From: Micavibrio sp. UBA2020
GTDB lineage: Bacteria > Pseudomonadota > Alphaproteobacteria > Micavibrionales > UBA2020
Direction of reading: 5' to 3'
Assembly (NCBI GenBank): GCA_002334985.1
Contig: DDBY01000071.1
Location: 1-23,514 of the forward strand
Length of the DNA: 23,514 bases
Shown here: in pieces, positions 7,596 through 14,761 of the stretch
How the letters are laid out: the number at the start of each line of letters is the position of its first letter
Position numbering within the stretch: position 1 is the first letter of the stretch
Translations under genes and position numbers: made by a program
The notes under the pieces: model-generated
What the model was told of the DNA's origin: nothing
What the model saw: only the letters and a program-made list of their open reading frames with translations
Database searches by the model: none

Positions 7596-9185
7596 ATGAC
7601 CGCCAACAAACCCAAAGTCCTTATCAGCGATAAAATGAGCCCGCAAGCCGAAGCGATTTTCAAAAACCGCGGCGTCGAGGTTATTGTCAAAACCGACCTG
7701 AAACACGAAGAGCTGGTTTCCGCGCTGAATGATGTTGACGGCCTTGCCATCCGCTCCTCCACCAAGGTTACGGCGGACATTCTGAAAGCTGCAAAGAACC
7801 TGAAAGTCATCGGCCGTGCCGGTATCGGCGTTGATAACGTCGATGTCCCCGCAGCGACGGCAACGGGCGTTGTGGTCATGAACACGCCCTTTGGCAATTC
7901 CATCACCACGGCGGAGCACACCATCGCCATGCTGATGTCCCTCGCGCGTCAAATCCCGCAGGCCAATGCATCGACCCATGCGGGCAAGTGGGAAAAATCC
8001 AAATACATGGGGCAGGAACTCTTTGGCAAGACGCTGGGCGTTATCGGCTGCGGCAATATCGGCGCCATCGTTGCCGACCGTGCGCTGGGGCTGAAAATGA
8101 AAGTCGTTGCTTTCGACCCCTTCCTTTCCACTGAACGCGCGGTTGAACTGGGCGTTGAAAAGGCAGAACTGGAAGACGTGCTGACACGCGCCGATTTCAT
8201 CACCCTGCACACCCCCATGACCGACAGCACCCGCGGCATCATCAACAAAGCGGCGATTGCGAAAATGAAAAAAGGCGTGCGCCTGATTAACTGCGCGCGC
8301 GGCGGCCTGATTGTCGAGGCGGATTTGAAAGAAGCCCTCGACAGCGGCCATGTCGCAGGTGCGGCGCTTGACGTGTTCGAAGAGGAACCGGCAAAAGCCA
8401 ACCCGCTTTTCGGCCATGAAAACGTTATCTGCACCCCGCACCTCGGCGCATCGACCGTCGAGGCGCAGGAAAACGTCGCGCTGCAAGTGGCAGAGCAAAT
8501 GGCGGATTTCCTGCTGCAGGGCGCTGTTGCGAATGCGGTCAACATGCCTTCCGTTTCGGCAGAAGACGCGCCGAAGCTGAAACCCTACATGAAACTTGCC
8601 GAACAACTCGGCAGCTTCGCGGGGCAGCTGGCAGAGGCCGACACGCAGGAAATCCAGATTGAATACGAAGGCCTCGTCGCCGGTCTCAACACCCGCCCGC
8701 TGACGGCACTGGTGCTGGCTGGCTTCCTGAAGCCCTCGATGGAGGGTGTGAACATCGTATCCGCCCCTGCCCGCGCCAAAGAACGCGGCATGACAGTTGC
8801 CGAAACCAAACGCGAGAAGAGCAAGGATTTCCTGACCCTCGTGCGCGTCACCGTCACGGGCACATCGGGCAGCCATAGCGTGGCCGGCACGATTTTCAGC
8901 GGCGAGCAGCCGCGCCTTGTCGCCGTGGACAACGTTCCCGTCGAAGCGCAGCTGGACGGCGAGATGCTGTTCATCAAAAACCTCGACAAACCGGGGCTTG
9001 TTGGTGCGGTCGGTACGTTGCTTGGCAATGCCAATGTCAACATCGCCGATTTCAACCTCGGCCGCATTCCGGGCAAGAACATGGCGATTGCGCTGATTTC
9101 AGTCGATACGTCTGTTGATGCCAAAATCCTCGCCGCCATCGACGCGCTTGAGCAAGTCGAAGTCGCGAAAATTCTGCGTTTCTAA
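7596..9185 (+). CDS. serA: D-3-phosphoglycerate dehydrogenase
   Basis: First committed enzyme of serine synthesis: NAD-dependent oxidation of 3-phosphoglycerate to 3-phosphohydroxypyruvate. The 529-residue length is that of the long form with three domains. The catalytic part carries [11 protein letters not shown] (73-83), the Rossmann motif VIGCGNIG (149-156), [11 protein letters not shown] with the substrate Arg235, the acidic LDVFEEEP, and the catalytic His282 in CTPHLGAST. An intervening ASB-like domain (about 320-450) is followed by a C-terminal ACT domain ([20 protein letters not shown]), which in many SerAs binds serine for feedback inhibition; that regulation is inferred. The open frame extends upstream to 7461 across the promoter; the ATG at 7596 is chosen for its GAGGAG ribosome binding site. 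Confidence 0.97.
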   Translation: MTANKPKVLISDKMSPQAEAIFKNRGVEVIVKTDLKHEELVSALNDVDGLAIRSSTKVTADILKAAKNLKVIGRAGIGVDNVDVPAATATGVVVMNTPFGNSITTAEHTIAMLMSLARQIPQANASTHAGKWEKSKYMGQELFGKTLGVIGCGNIGAIVADRALGLKMKVVAFDPFLSTERAVELGVEKAELEDVLTRADFITLHTPMTDSTRGIINKAAIAKMKKGVRLINCARGGLIVEADLKEALDSGHVAGAALDVFEEEPAKANPLFGHENVICTPHLGASTVEAQENVALQVAEQMADFLLQGAVANAVNMPSVSAEDAPKLKPYMKLAEQLGSFAGQLAEADTQEIQIEYEGLVAGLNTRPLTALVLAGFLKPSMEGVNIVSAPARAKERGMTVAETKREKSKDFLTLVRVTVTGTSGSHSVAGTIFSGEQPRLVAVDNVPVEAQLDGEMLFIKNLDKPGLVGAVGTLLGNANVNIADFNLGRIPGKNMAIALISVDTSVDAKILAAIDALEQVEVAKILRF

Positions 9186-9195
9186 TCAAGACAGG

Positions 9196-9246
9196 GGAAA
9201 GAAGCCCGATATCATGAGCTTTACGATTATCTTCGGGCTTCTTTCC
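9196..9246 (+). promoter_or_regulatory. Perfect 14-bp inverted repeat enclosing RBS and start codon
   Basis: GGAAAGAAGCCCGA (9196-9209) is the exact reverse complement of TCGGGCTTCTTTCC (9233-9246). The 23-base loop holds the ATG (9214) of the following gene, and the 5' arm includes most of its ribosome binding site. The 3' arm is coding sequence (residues FGLLS). No T-run follows, so it does not look like a standard terminator. In RNA it should mask translation initiation. Confidence 0.6.
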
Positions 9247-9807
9247 GTTGCTGCCATGCTGGCAGCGCGCGTGACGTATTTCACCAGCATCTGGCGCGGC
9301 AAAACACGCCCGCATGCTTTCTCATGGTTTATATGGGGCGTCATTTCCTCCATCGGCTTTGCGGCGCAATTTGCCGAAGGCGCCGGTGCGGGCGCATGGG
9401 CGCGCGGTTTTGGTGCCGCGACTTGCTTTATGCTGGTCGGTATCAGCCTGTTCCGTGGGGAGCGCAATATCACCCGCGCGGACTGGATGACGCTTTGCGT
9501 GGCGCTGCTGGCCATACCGCTTTGGGTTCTCACCAAAACGCCCGTGTGGTCGGTGGTGCTGGTTTGCCTTATCGATACCGTCGGGTACCTGCCGACCGTG
9601 CGCAAATCGTGGACGAAGCCGCAGTCTGAATCGGCGCTGAGCTACAGCATCGGCTCGCTCGGTGCGTTCCTGACCTTGCTGGCGATTGAAAATTATACGG
9701 TCTCCACATGGCTGTATCCGGCCGTGCTGGTCTTCAGCAACGGGGCTATGGCGCTGTTTTTATTGGGGCGCCGCGCGCGCATGCCCATCCCTGCGCAGCC
9801 CGCGTAA
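9214..9807 (+). CDS. PQ-loop-like membrane protein with about seven helices
   Basis: A 197-residue integral membrane protein with about seven hydrophobic segments (roughly 3-25, 37-56, 64-80, 90-106, 110-127, 142-160, 163-185). Two equivalent positions carry a similar motif: SIWRGKTRPHAFSWFIW at 25-41 and GYLPTVRKSWTKPQSESALS at 124-143, the latter with a true Pro-Gln pair (136-137). This two-times-three-plus-one arrangement is that of PQ-loop/SWEET-type proteins, which carry amino acids or sugars or act as receptors; the substrate here is unknown. The gene follows serA by 28 bases. The ATG at 9214 is used because it keeps the first helix whole; an in-frame ATG at 9256 would cut it. Its initiation region is folded into the hairpin described separately. 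Confidence 0.75.
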   Translation: MSFTIIFGLLSVAAMLAARVTYFTSIWRGKTRPHAFSWFIWGVISSIGFAAQFAEGAGAGAWARGFGAATCFMLVGISLFRGERNITRADWMTLCVALLAIPLWVLTKTPVWSVVLVCLIDTVGYLPTVRKSWTKPQSESALSYSIGSLGAFLTLLAIENYTVSTWLYPAVLVFSNGAMALFLLGRRARMPIPAQPA

Positions 9808-9817
9808 ATCTTGGTCT

Positions 9818-9847
9818 TTGTCTGTAAAAGCGTGTTTATTTTTTAAT
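9818..9847 (+). promoter_or_regulatory. Promoter candidate for the L,D-transpeptidase gene
   Basis: TTGTCT at 9818-9823, an 18-base spacer and TTTAAT at 9842-9847, about 22 bases before the ATG at 9869. The -10 lies in an AT-rich inverted repeat, GTTTATT (9834-9840) and AATAAAC (9845-9851), which could alternatively be the remnant of a terminator for the preceding gene, although no T-run follows. Confidence 0.3.
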
Positions 9848-9868
9848 AAACGGCGTTATTCTGTCGCC

Positions 9869-10411
9869 ATGACAAAAAACACACTATTTATCATAATCTT
9901 TGCAAGCCTGTTTCTATGGCTGCTGCCCGTGCAAAGCGCGCTGAGCCTCAAGCCGCCGCCCGGCATGGCGCCCGAGCCGCAGCGTGTCACGGAAATTCAG
10001 GTCTTCAAAAGCGAGCGGAGGATGGAGCTGCTCGACAAATACGGCAATATCGTGCGCAGCTACCGCATTGCGCTTGGCAAAAATCCCGTCGGCCACAAAC
10101 AGTTCGAAGGCGACAACCGCACGCCCGAGGGGAAGTATCTGATTAACGCGCGCAATCCCAATAGCGATTTTTACCTGTCGCTGCGCATTTCGTACCCCAG
10201 CGCCAAAGACCGCGCCGATGCCAAAAAACGCGGGCAAAAACCGGGCGGCGATATTTTTATCCACGGTATGCCCAATGGCAAAGGCTGGATGTGGTGGAAG
10301 TACAATACCAAATCCGACTGGACGAACGGCTGCATCGCCGTTTCGGACAAGGAAATTAAAGAAATGTGGGAATTGATTGCGGATAAAACACCCATCACCA
10401 TCCGCCCCTGA
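9869..10411 (+). CDS. L,D-transpeptidase family (YkuD domain) protein
   Basis: Exported enzyme of the YkuD fold, which cross-links or edits peptidoglycan stem peptides in the periplasm. The 180-residue product has an N-terminal hydrophobic signal or anchor (about 5-24), then a compact catalytic domain. The active-site signature is intact: His132 in DIFIHGMPNG and Cys155 in SDWTNGCIAVSD. Flanking family motifs are RIALGKNPVGHKQFEGDNRT and TPEGKY. The domain resembles the small YafK/DpaA-type group common in proteobacteria, some members of which cut rather than make the lipoprotein-peptidoglycan bond; which activity applies here cannot be told. The ATG at 9869 is chosen because the extended frame runs back through the previous gene's coding region. 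A secreted HExxH protein follows after 28 bases. Confidence 0.92.
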   Translation: MTKNTLFIIIFASLFLWLLPVQSALSLKPPPGMAPEPQRVTEIQVFKSERRMELLDKYGNIVRSYRIALGKNPVGHKQFEGDNRTPEGKYLINARNPNSDFYLSLRISYPSAKDRADAKKRGQKPGGDIFIHGMPNGKGWMWWKYNTKSDWTNGCIAVSDKEIKEMWELIADKTPITIRP

Positions 10412-10439
10412 CGCCCCCGCCAGACGTAAGGTAAAACAC

Positions 10440-11177
10440 ATGCACATCAAAAACGCCCTGCGCCTTGCTGCCGCTGTTTTCACTGCCATACTGGCGATGC
10501 CTTCTGACGCCTTCGCGCAGGAATGTCCGCCTGCCGCGCCCGTAGCGGTGCATGTGCATTTCGAACACAAACAAAATCCTGTCGAAAAAAATATTACATC
10601 GCGCCAGCTGACCGATGAAATCCGCACAGCGGATATTCAAGCCGGCGGCGACGACAATATTTTCGCGGCCGAAGCGCATTGGATGGTCGGCGGGCTTAAC
10701 CGCAGTCAGATTAAAACTTCCTACAGCATGCCCTTTTTACGCCGTGACAATAAAACATCCGGCACGACATGTTTCATGCCGCGGGAATTTCATTACAACA
10801 TCGTCTATGAAAACACCATTTTCATTGCCGAGGATTTCAAGCTGATGGGCTGCCGATACAGCGCCACCATGGCGCATGAAAAACGGCATGAAAAAACAGA
10901 CCTGAAAATGCTCGAAGGCTATGCGCTTGATGCCCGCAAGGCACTTGAAAAAGCGGTTTCCGGCATGCGCCCGACGGGGCCGTTCCCCGCGCACCAGATG
11001 GAAGAGGAATACACCAAACTGGCCAAAAAAATTGCCGAAACCCTGCCCCCGATATATGCGCGCATGACGCAAATACGCCGGCAAAAACAGGCCGACATCG
11101 ATTCATACGACAACTACATGCGGGATACGGCACTTTGCCCCGAACAGTTTCCGCGCTTTGACGAAGCGGGAGAATAA
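10440..11177 (+). CDS. Secreted protein with HExxH motif, putative metalloprotease-like
   Basis: No named family assigned with certainty. The 245-residue product has a signal peptide cleaved after SDAFA (about residue 26). The mature part contains four cysteines (29, 111, 138, 233), likely disulfide-bonded in the periplasm. The key feature is MAHEKRHEKTD, a zinc-protease type HExxH at 146-150 with a Glu directly after it, just after Cys138 and followed by KMLEGY. Secreted DUF922-type putative Zn proteases have a similar HExxH-in-a-small-domain layout, but the resemblance is only by eye. The C-terminal third is helical and charged. A TAAGG ribosome binding site precedes the ATG. It sits between the L,D-transpeptidase (28 bases upstream) and trmFO (3 bases downstream), so a shared transcript and an envelope role are plausible. 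Confidence 0.65.
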   Translation: MHIKNALRLAAAVFTAILAMPSDAFAQECPPAAPVAVHVHFEHKQNPVEKNITSRQLTDEIRTADIQAGGDDNIFAAEAHWMVGGLNRSQIKTSYSMPFLRRDNKTSGTTCFMPREFHYNIVYENTIFIAEDFKLMGCRYSATMAHEKRHEKTDLKMLEGYALDARKALEKAVSGMRPTGPFPAHQMEEEYTKLAKKIAETLPPIYARMTQIRRQKQADIDSYDNYMRDTALCPEQFPRFDEAGE

Positions 11178-11180
11178 CCC

Positions 11181-12548
11181 ATGACAAAAACCGTTCACAT
11201 CATCGGCGGCGGCATGGCCGGTTCCGAAGCGGCATGGCAAATCGCCGAGGCCGGCGTCAAGGTCGTGCTGCACGAAATGCGCCCCGTGCGCAAAACGGAC
11301 GCACATCATACAGAGAATTTTGCGGAGCTTGTCTGCTCCAACTCCTTCCGCTCCGACGATTGGGAGAATAACGCCGTTGGCCTGCTGCACGAAGAAATGC
11401 GCCGCGCAAATTCCATCATCATGGCGGCAGGCGACAAACATAAAGTGCCCGCAGGCTCCGCGCTTGCCGTTGACCGCGACGCTTTTTCGGCAGAAGTCAC
11501 CGCGCGCCTTGCCGCCCATGCGAATATCACCGTGGAGCGCGGCGAAGTTGCAGGACTTCCACCCGCAGAATGGGACAGCGTGATTATCGCCACGGGCCCC
11601 CTGACTTCCCCCGCCCTTACCGATGCGATTGGCAAACTGACCAACGAAGACCATCTGGCGTTTTTTGATGCCATCGCCCCGATTGTTTTCACGGAAAGCA
11701 TCAATTTCGACGTGGCATGGTATCAATCCCGCTACGACAAACCGGGCCCCGGCGGCACGGGCAAGGATTACATCAACTGCCCGATGGAAAAAAAAGAATA
11801 CTACGATTTTATCGAAGCCCTGCTGGCCGCCGAAAAAACAGAATTCAAGGAGTGGGAAAAGAATACCCCCTATTTCGAAGGCTGCCTGCCGATTGAAGTG
11901 ATGGCGGAGCGCGGGGCGGATACCCTGCGCTGGGGGCCGATGAAGGCCGTCGGGCTTATCAATCCGCGCGCCACCGAATTTCCGCGCCCGTGGGCGGTTG
12001 TGCAGCTGCGGCAAGACAACGCGCTTGGCACGCTTTACAACATGGTCGGCTTTCAGACTAAATTGAAATACGGCGAACAACAGCGCCTCTTCCGCATGAT
12101 ACCGGGGCTTGAGAATGCGGAATTCGCGCGCCTTGGCGGTATTCACCGTAATACATTCATCAACAGCCCGAAACTTCTGGATGGCGTGCTGCGCCTGAAA
12201 GCCATGCCGCGCCTGCGCTTTGCAGGGCAGATTACAGGCTGCGAGGGATATGTCGAAAGCGCGGCCGTCGGGTTGATGGCAGGCCGTTTTGCAGCCGCAG
12301 AAGCGCTCGGCAAACCTCTTGCGCCGCCGCCTGCCACAACGGCGATGGGCGCGCTTTTGAATCACATCACCACCGGCGCGAATGCAGATACGTTCCAGCC
12401 GATGAACGTGAATTTCGGCCTTTTTCCGCCCGTTGACGAGGCGGCGCTGCTGCAAGCCGGAAAAAAGAAAGTCGATAGCAAAGACCGCAAAAAAGCCATG
12501 AGCCAGCGGGCTTTAGACGACTTGGGCGCATGGCTGAAATCCGCGTAA
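11181..12548 (+). CDS. trmFO: tRNA (uracil-54-C5)-methyltransferase, folate/FAD-dependent
   Basis: TrmFO makes ribothymidine at position 54 of tRNA using methylene-tetrahydrofolate and FAD, the alternative to SAM-dependent TrmA. The 455-residue product starts with the FAD-binding motif [16 protein letters not shown] (5-20). It contains [12 protein letters not shown] with conserved Cys52, and [15 protein letters not shown] with Cys235, the two cysteines typical of the family. Further family blocks are [23 protein letters not shown] and [16 protein letters not shown] residues near 290, then [16 protein letters not shown], the second FAD contact. Length is normal. The ATG is 3 bases after the preceding stop, with GGGAG inside that gene's end, so translation may be coupled. 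Confidence 0.97.
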   Translation: MTKTVHIIGGGMAGSEAAWQIAEAGVKVVLHEMRPVRKTDAHHTENFAELVCSNSFRSDDWENNAVGLLHEEMRRANSIIMAAGDKHKVPAGSALAVDRDAFSAEVTARLAAHANITVERGEVAGLPPAEWDSVIIATGPLTSPALTDAIGKLTNEDHLAFFDAIAPIVFTESINFDVAWYQSRYDKPGPGGTGKDYINCPMEKKEYYDFIEALLAAEKTEFKEWEKNTPYFEGCLPIEVMAERGADTLRWGPMKAVGLINPRATEFPRPWAVVQLRQDNALGTLYNMVGFQTKLKYGEQQRLFRMIPGLENAEFARLGGIHRNTFINSPKLLDGVLRLKAMPRLRFAGQITGCEGYVESAAVGLMAGRFAAAEALGKPLAPPPATTAMGALLNHITTGANADTFQPMNVNFGLFPPVDEAALLQAGKKKVDSKDRKKAMSQRALDDLGAWLKSA

Positions 12549-12596
12549 AAACAAGCGTTTAAAAAACATTTAAGAAAACACAGACTATTCGGGTGC

Positions 12597-12602
12597 TATA
12601 AT
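12597..12602 (+). promoter_or_regulatory. Perfect -10 box upstream of the FAM173-like gene
   Basis: TATAAT at 12597-12602, preceded by TGC, gives a perfect -10, but the -35 region (around 12574-12580, GAAAAC) is poor. Transcription would start near 12609, after the first in-frame ATG (12601), so that ATG would be excluded from the message and the start at 12640 favoured. Confidence 0.45.
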
Positions 12603-12639
12603 GGGGAATATTCCGCACAAGCCGGAAAGGCCGCTCCCC

Positions 12640-13236
12640 ATGCTTACGTTTATATATGCCGTATTGACCTGCGTTATGCTGGCCGTTGTTGCTTTCAATG
12701 AATACTATCAGCGTAGAATGAAAGTATCGCCGATGCCGACGCCGCAATCGACACGCAAGGCGATGCTGAACGGCATTCATCAAAAATCACCTAAAGTAAT
12801 AGCCGAACTTGGCTCAGGCTGGGGCGGTATTGCGCTTGCAGCTGCCGTGCGTTACCCGCAAGCCAAAATCATCGGCTTTGAAGGCTCTCTTATTCCCTTG
12901 CTGTTTTCAAAAATGCGGCTGCTGCTGCACCCTGAAATCAAAAACGTTACCTTCGAAAACAAAAATTTTTTCGAATCCGACATGCAGGATGTCGATGTCG
13001 TTCTTTGTTATTTATCCAACCCGCACATGTCGCAGCTGGAGCCGAAACTCGACCACGAACTTAAATGCGGCGCTGAAATTGTCAGCTCTACATTTTATAT
13101 GCCGCACTGGCGTGCGCGGGAAAAAGCCACAGTCGGCGGACTTTATGATACGGATATATATATCTACGAAAAAACCGAAGCGCCCTTGCCCCAATCCCTT
13201 GCCCCGCCCGCAGCAGCCGCTGCCGCAGCGGCCTAA
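12640..13236 (+). CDS. Membrane-anchored SAM methyltransferase, FAM173 (lysine methyltransferase)-like
   Basis: The 198-residue product has one N-terminal membrane helix (about 3-20) and a class I SAM-dependent methyltransferase domain. Motif I is IAELGSGWGG (54-63), then IIGFEGS (77-83) for the ribose-binding acidic residue. The second half reads NPHMSQLEPKLDHELKCGAE, VSSTFYMPHW and YIYEK, which matches the order seen in FAM173-type enzymes (MMxxLExKL, xxxRFPxPxW, WAY). Animal members (ANTKMT, ATPSCKMT) methylate lysines in the mitochondrial ADP/ATP carrier and ATP-synthase c-subunit; the bacterial substrate is unknown. The tail is Pro/Ala-rich with eight Ala. GGAAAGG lies 9 bases before ATG 12640; ATG 12601 is the alternative. 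The stop overlaps that of the convergent gene. Confidence 0.75.
   Translation: MLTFIYAVLTCVMLAVVAFNEYYQRRMKVSPMPTPQSTRKAMLNGIHQKSPKVIAELGSGWGGIALAAAVRYPQAKIIGFEGSLIPLLFSKMRLLLHPEIKNVTFENKNFFESDMQDVDVVLCYLSNPHMSQLEPKLDHELKCGAEIVSSTFYMPHWRAREKATVGGLYDTDIYIYEKTEAPLPQSLAPPAAAAAAAA
13216..13232. repeat. GC-rich inverted repeat at the convergent gene ends
   Basis: GCCGCTG (13216-13222) and CAGCGGC (13226-13232) form a perfect 7-base stem with a 3-base loop. It encodes part of the poly-Ala tail of the methyltransferase and ends one base before both overlapping stop codons. No T-run follows in either direction, so it is not a standard terminator. Confidence 0.5.
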
Positions 13237-14033
13237 ACAAAAAGCAACCTGATTTCCCGCATAAAGGGCGGCGCGGCCAAGGCCTGCGCAAAAACATTGC
13301 CGCCGCTTTTACGCATTTGCGCCTGATAAAGGCACGCAAGCTTGACGGCGCGGCGTAAAAATTTCGGTGCTGTTGGCGGCAATTTTTTTGCCTGCCTCGC
13401 CGCTTCATCCAGCACAGCAAGAACAACAGGGTGCAACTTACCAACCGCGCTACCATCATAAAGGTCATAAACAGTGATTTCCTGCTTATGCAGCTTGTCT
13501 TCGGGCAGATAACAACGACCTTGGCGCAAATGCACAGGCACGGCACGCAAAAGCCCCGTCAGACCGTAAACCGCCGCAGCGGTATCGATATCCGCCGCAT
13601 CAGCCCCCATGCCGGATACCTTAAGCGCAAGACGCAGCAGGGGCGCATTCGTATAAATGGCATATTTGACCATACCATCAAGGCTCGACGGCAGACGGTC
13701 TTCAAGGTCAAATTCGCGGGCATACATCAAGCTATCGAAATCTTCGCGCGGCAGGCCGTATTGCTTGATGACCGCGCATAAAGGCTCCAGCACCTGATGT
13801 TTCAAAACCGCGCCGCGTTCATAATATCCGGCCAGCGCATCGCGCCACCATTGCAGACGGATAAGGCCGAGCTGGGTTTCCGTCACCACCTCGCGCGTTT
13901 TTGCGATTTCGTTATTGAAGGCGTAAATGGCGAACAACGCCTCGCGCACGGCGGGCGGTTCGTACAGGCTCAAAAGAAAACGGTCCGGATCGTGTTTCCG
14001 GACCATTTCTCCGCAATAAGACAAAGATGCCAT
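13233..14033 (-). CDS. Squalene/phytoene synthase-fold protein, NDUFAF6-like
   Basis: The 266-residue product aligns by eye with the squalene/phytoene synthase family but lacks its catalytic aspartates. Where active enzymes have a DxxxD in the first helix pair, this one reads FAIYAFNNEIAKTREVVTE. The second Asp-rich motif is replaced by YGLTGLLRAVPVHLRQGRCYLP, with no DxxxD. LLRAxPxH followed by a basic residue and LP is the pattern of NDUFAF6, the mitochondrial complex I assembly factor, as is GLIRLQWWRDAL. So an assembly or chaperone role is more likely than terpenoid synthesis, though no nuo genes are in view. ATG 14033 lacks a good ribosome binding site; ATG 14006 has GGAG close to it. 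It is the last gene of a murJ-led operon, 11 bases after its neighbour. Confidence 0.85.
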   Translation of the reverse strand: MASLSYCGEMVRKHDPDRFLLSLYEPPAVREALFAIYAFNNEIAKTREVVTETQLGLIRLQWWRDALAGYYERGAVLKHQVLEPLCAVIKQYGLPREDFDSLMYAREFDLEDRLPSSLDGMVKYAIYTNAPLLRLALKVSGMGADAADIDTAAAVYGLTGLLRAVPVHLRQGRCYLPEDKLHKQEITVYDLYDGSAVGKLHPVVLAVLDEAARQAKKLPPTAPKFLRRAVKLACLYQAQMRKSGGNVFAQALAAPPFMREIRLLFV

Positions 14034-14044
14034 CGCGTTGTGAC

Positions 14045-14749
14045 TTATTTGTTCATGTAGAAGTCCTTGCCAAAGAACACCTTGTTCTTGACACTGACGG
14101 TACCGGGCTTGACGCGCGGCAGATGGAGCTTTTCATCCATCAGGAAGTTGCGGTAGTAGCCCGTCGGGAAAGGATGATACCGGTCATCGAACTGCACGGA
14201 GTCGAGGATGCTCATGAAGAGCCCTGCCCAGCGGTTGTATTTTTCGCTGCGCGAAGAGCAAATACCGACATAACGCTTGCCGCTGTAAAGGCTGGAAATC
14301 ATCACGCCGTGCATTTTAATCAGGTTGCCCTGTTCGTCCTTGTTGTCGAACGCAACCTGAATGGCGGTGGCATCGCCCTTGTCGCCAAGACTTGCGGGCG
14401 AGAAGAAAGCGGTGATTTCAGCGTTCAGAAGCTGGCCGGTTTCTTTTTCCCAATAATCCTGCGCGAGGGTATTGGCGACGGCTTCATCGACATACTTCTT
14501 GGGATAAATTTTAATACGGCCATCATCGCGCACTTGCAGGCTGCAAGTCGGCAATTCTTCGGCCAGCGGTCCCGCAACACGGATGCGCGTGTACGGATGG
14601 TCTTCCGTCTGCATGCTCCAGCTATCGGGGAAGGAAATGGTGTAGCCGTGCGGAATGTCTTTCCAGACAAAAGTATCGGCCTTCGCCGCGGGGCTGAAAC
14701 CGACGACCAAAGCGGCTGCGACAACGGCGGCGCGGAAAATCTGACGCAT
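14045..14749 (-). CDS. Secreted hypothetical protein, possibly PsbP/DcrB-like fold
   Basis: Not recognised as a named family. The 234-residue product has a clear signal peptide (MRQIFRAA, hydrophobic core, cleavage after AKA near residue 24). The mature start, FVWKDIPHGYTISFPDSWSM, has the pattern of small secreted proteins with a PsbP/Mog1/DcrB fold, where a strand ending in FP and Trp opens the domain; this is only a suggestion. Two cysteines (near CSLQVRDDG and GICSSRSEKYN) could form a disulfide. The C-terminus FFGKDFYMNK is unusual. The ATG has AGGAG overlapping the murJ stop region and lies 12 bases after that stop, so it is co-transcribed with murJ and the NDUFAF6-like gene. Confidence 0.75.
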   Translation of the reverse strand: MRQIFRAAVVAAALVVGFSPAAKADTFVWKDIPHGYTISFPDSWSMQTEDHPYTRIRVAGPLAEELPTCSLQVRDDGRIKIYPKKYVDEAVANTLAQDYWEKETGQLLNAEITAFFSPASLGDKGDATAIQVAFDNKDEQGNLIKMHGVMISSLYSGKRYVGICSSRSEKYNRWAGLFMSILDSVQFDDRYHPFPTGYYRNFLMDEKLHLPRVKPGTVSVKNKVFFGKDFYMNK

Positions 14750-14761
14750 TCTAAAACTCCT

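Noticed and set aside
7521..8876. 451-codon open frame on the minus strand
   Set aside because: Antisense to serA and crossing its promoter. The composition is shadow-like and no domain was recognised.
9196..9246. Standard intrinsic terminator of serA
   Set aside because: The stem is perfect, but no run of T follows (GTTGCTGCC comes next), the loop is 23 bases, and the 3' arm is inside the next coding sequence. Kept instead as a candidate translation-control element.
9834..9851. Terminator at GTTTATT-TTTT-AATAAAC
   Set aside because: The stem is only 7 A/T-rich pairs and GGCGTT follows rather than a T-run. It is mentioned under the promoter candidate instead.
11103..12455. 450-codon open frame on the minus strand
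   Set aside because: Antisense to trmFO, which carries clear FAD and cysteine motifs. The shadow frame has no recognisable protein features.
13233..14033. Annotation as an active squalene or phytoene synthase
   Set aside because: Both DxxxD metal-binding motifs are missing, and the replacement residues match the NDUFAF6-like branch.
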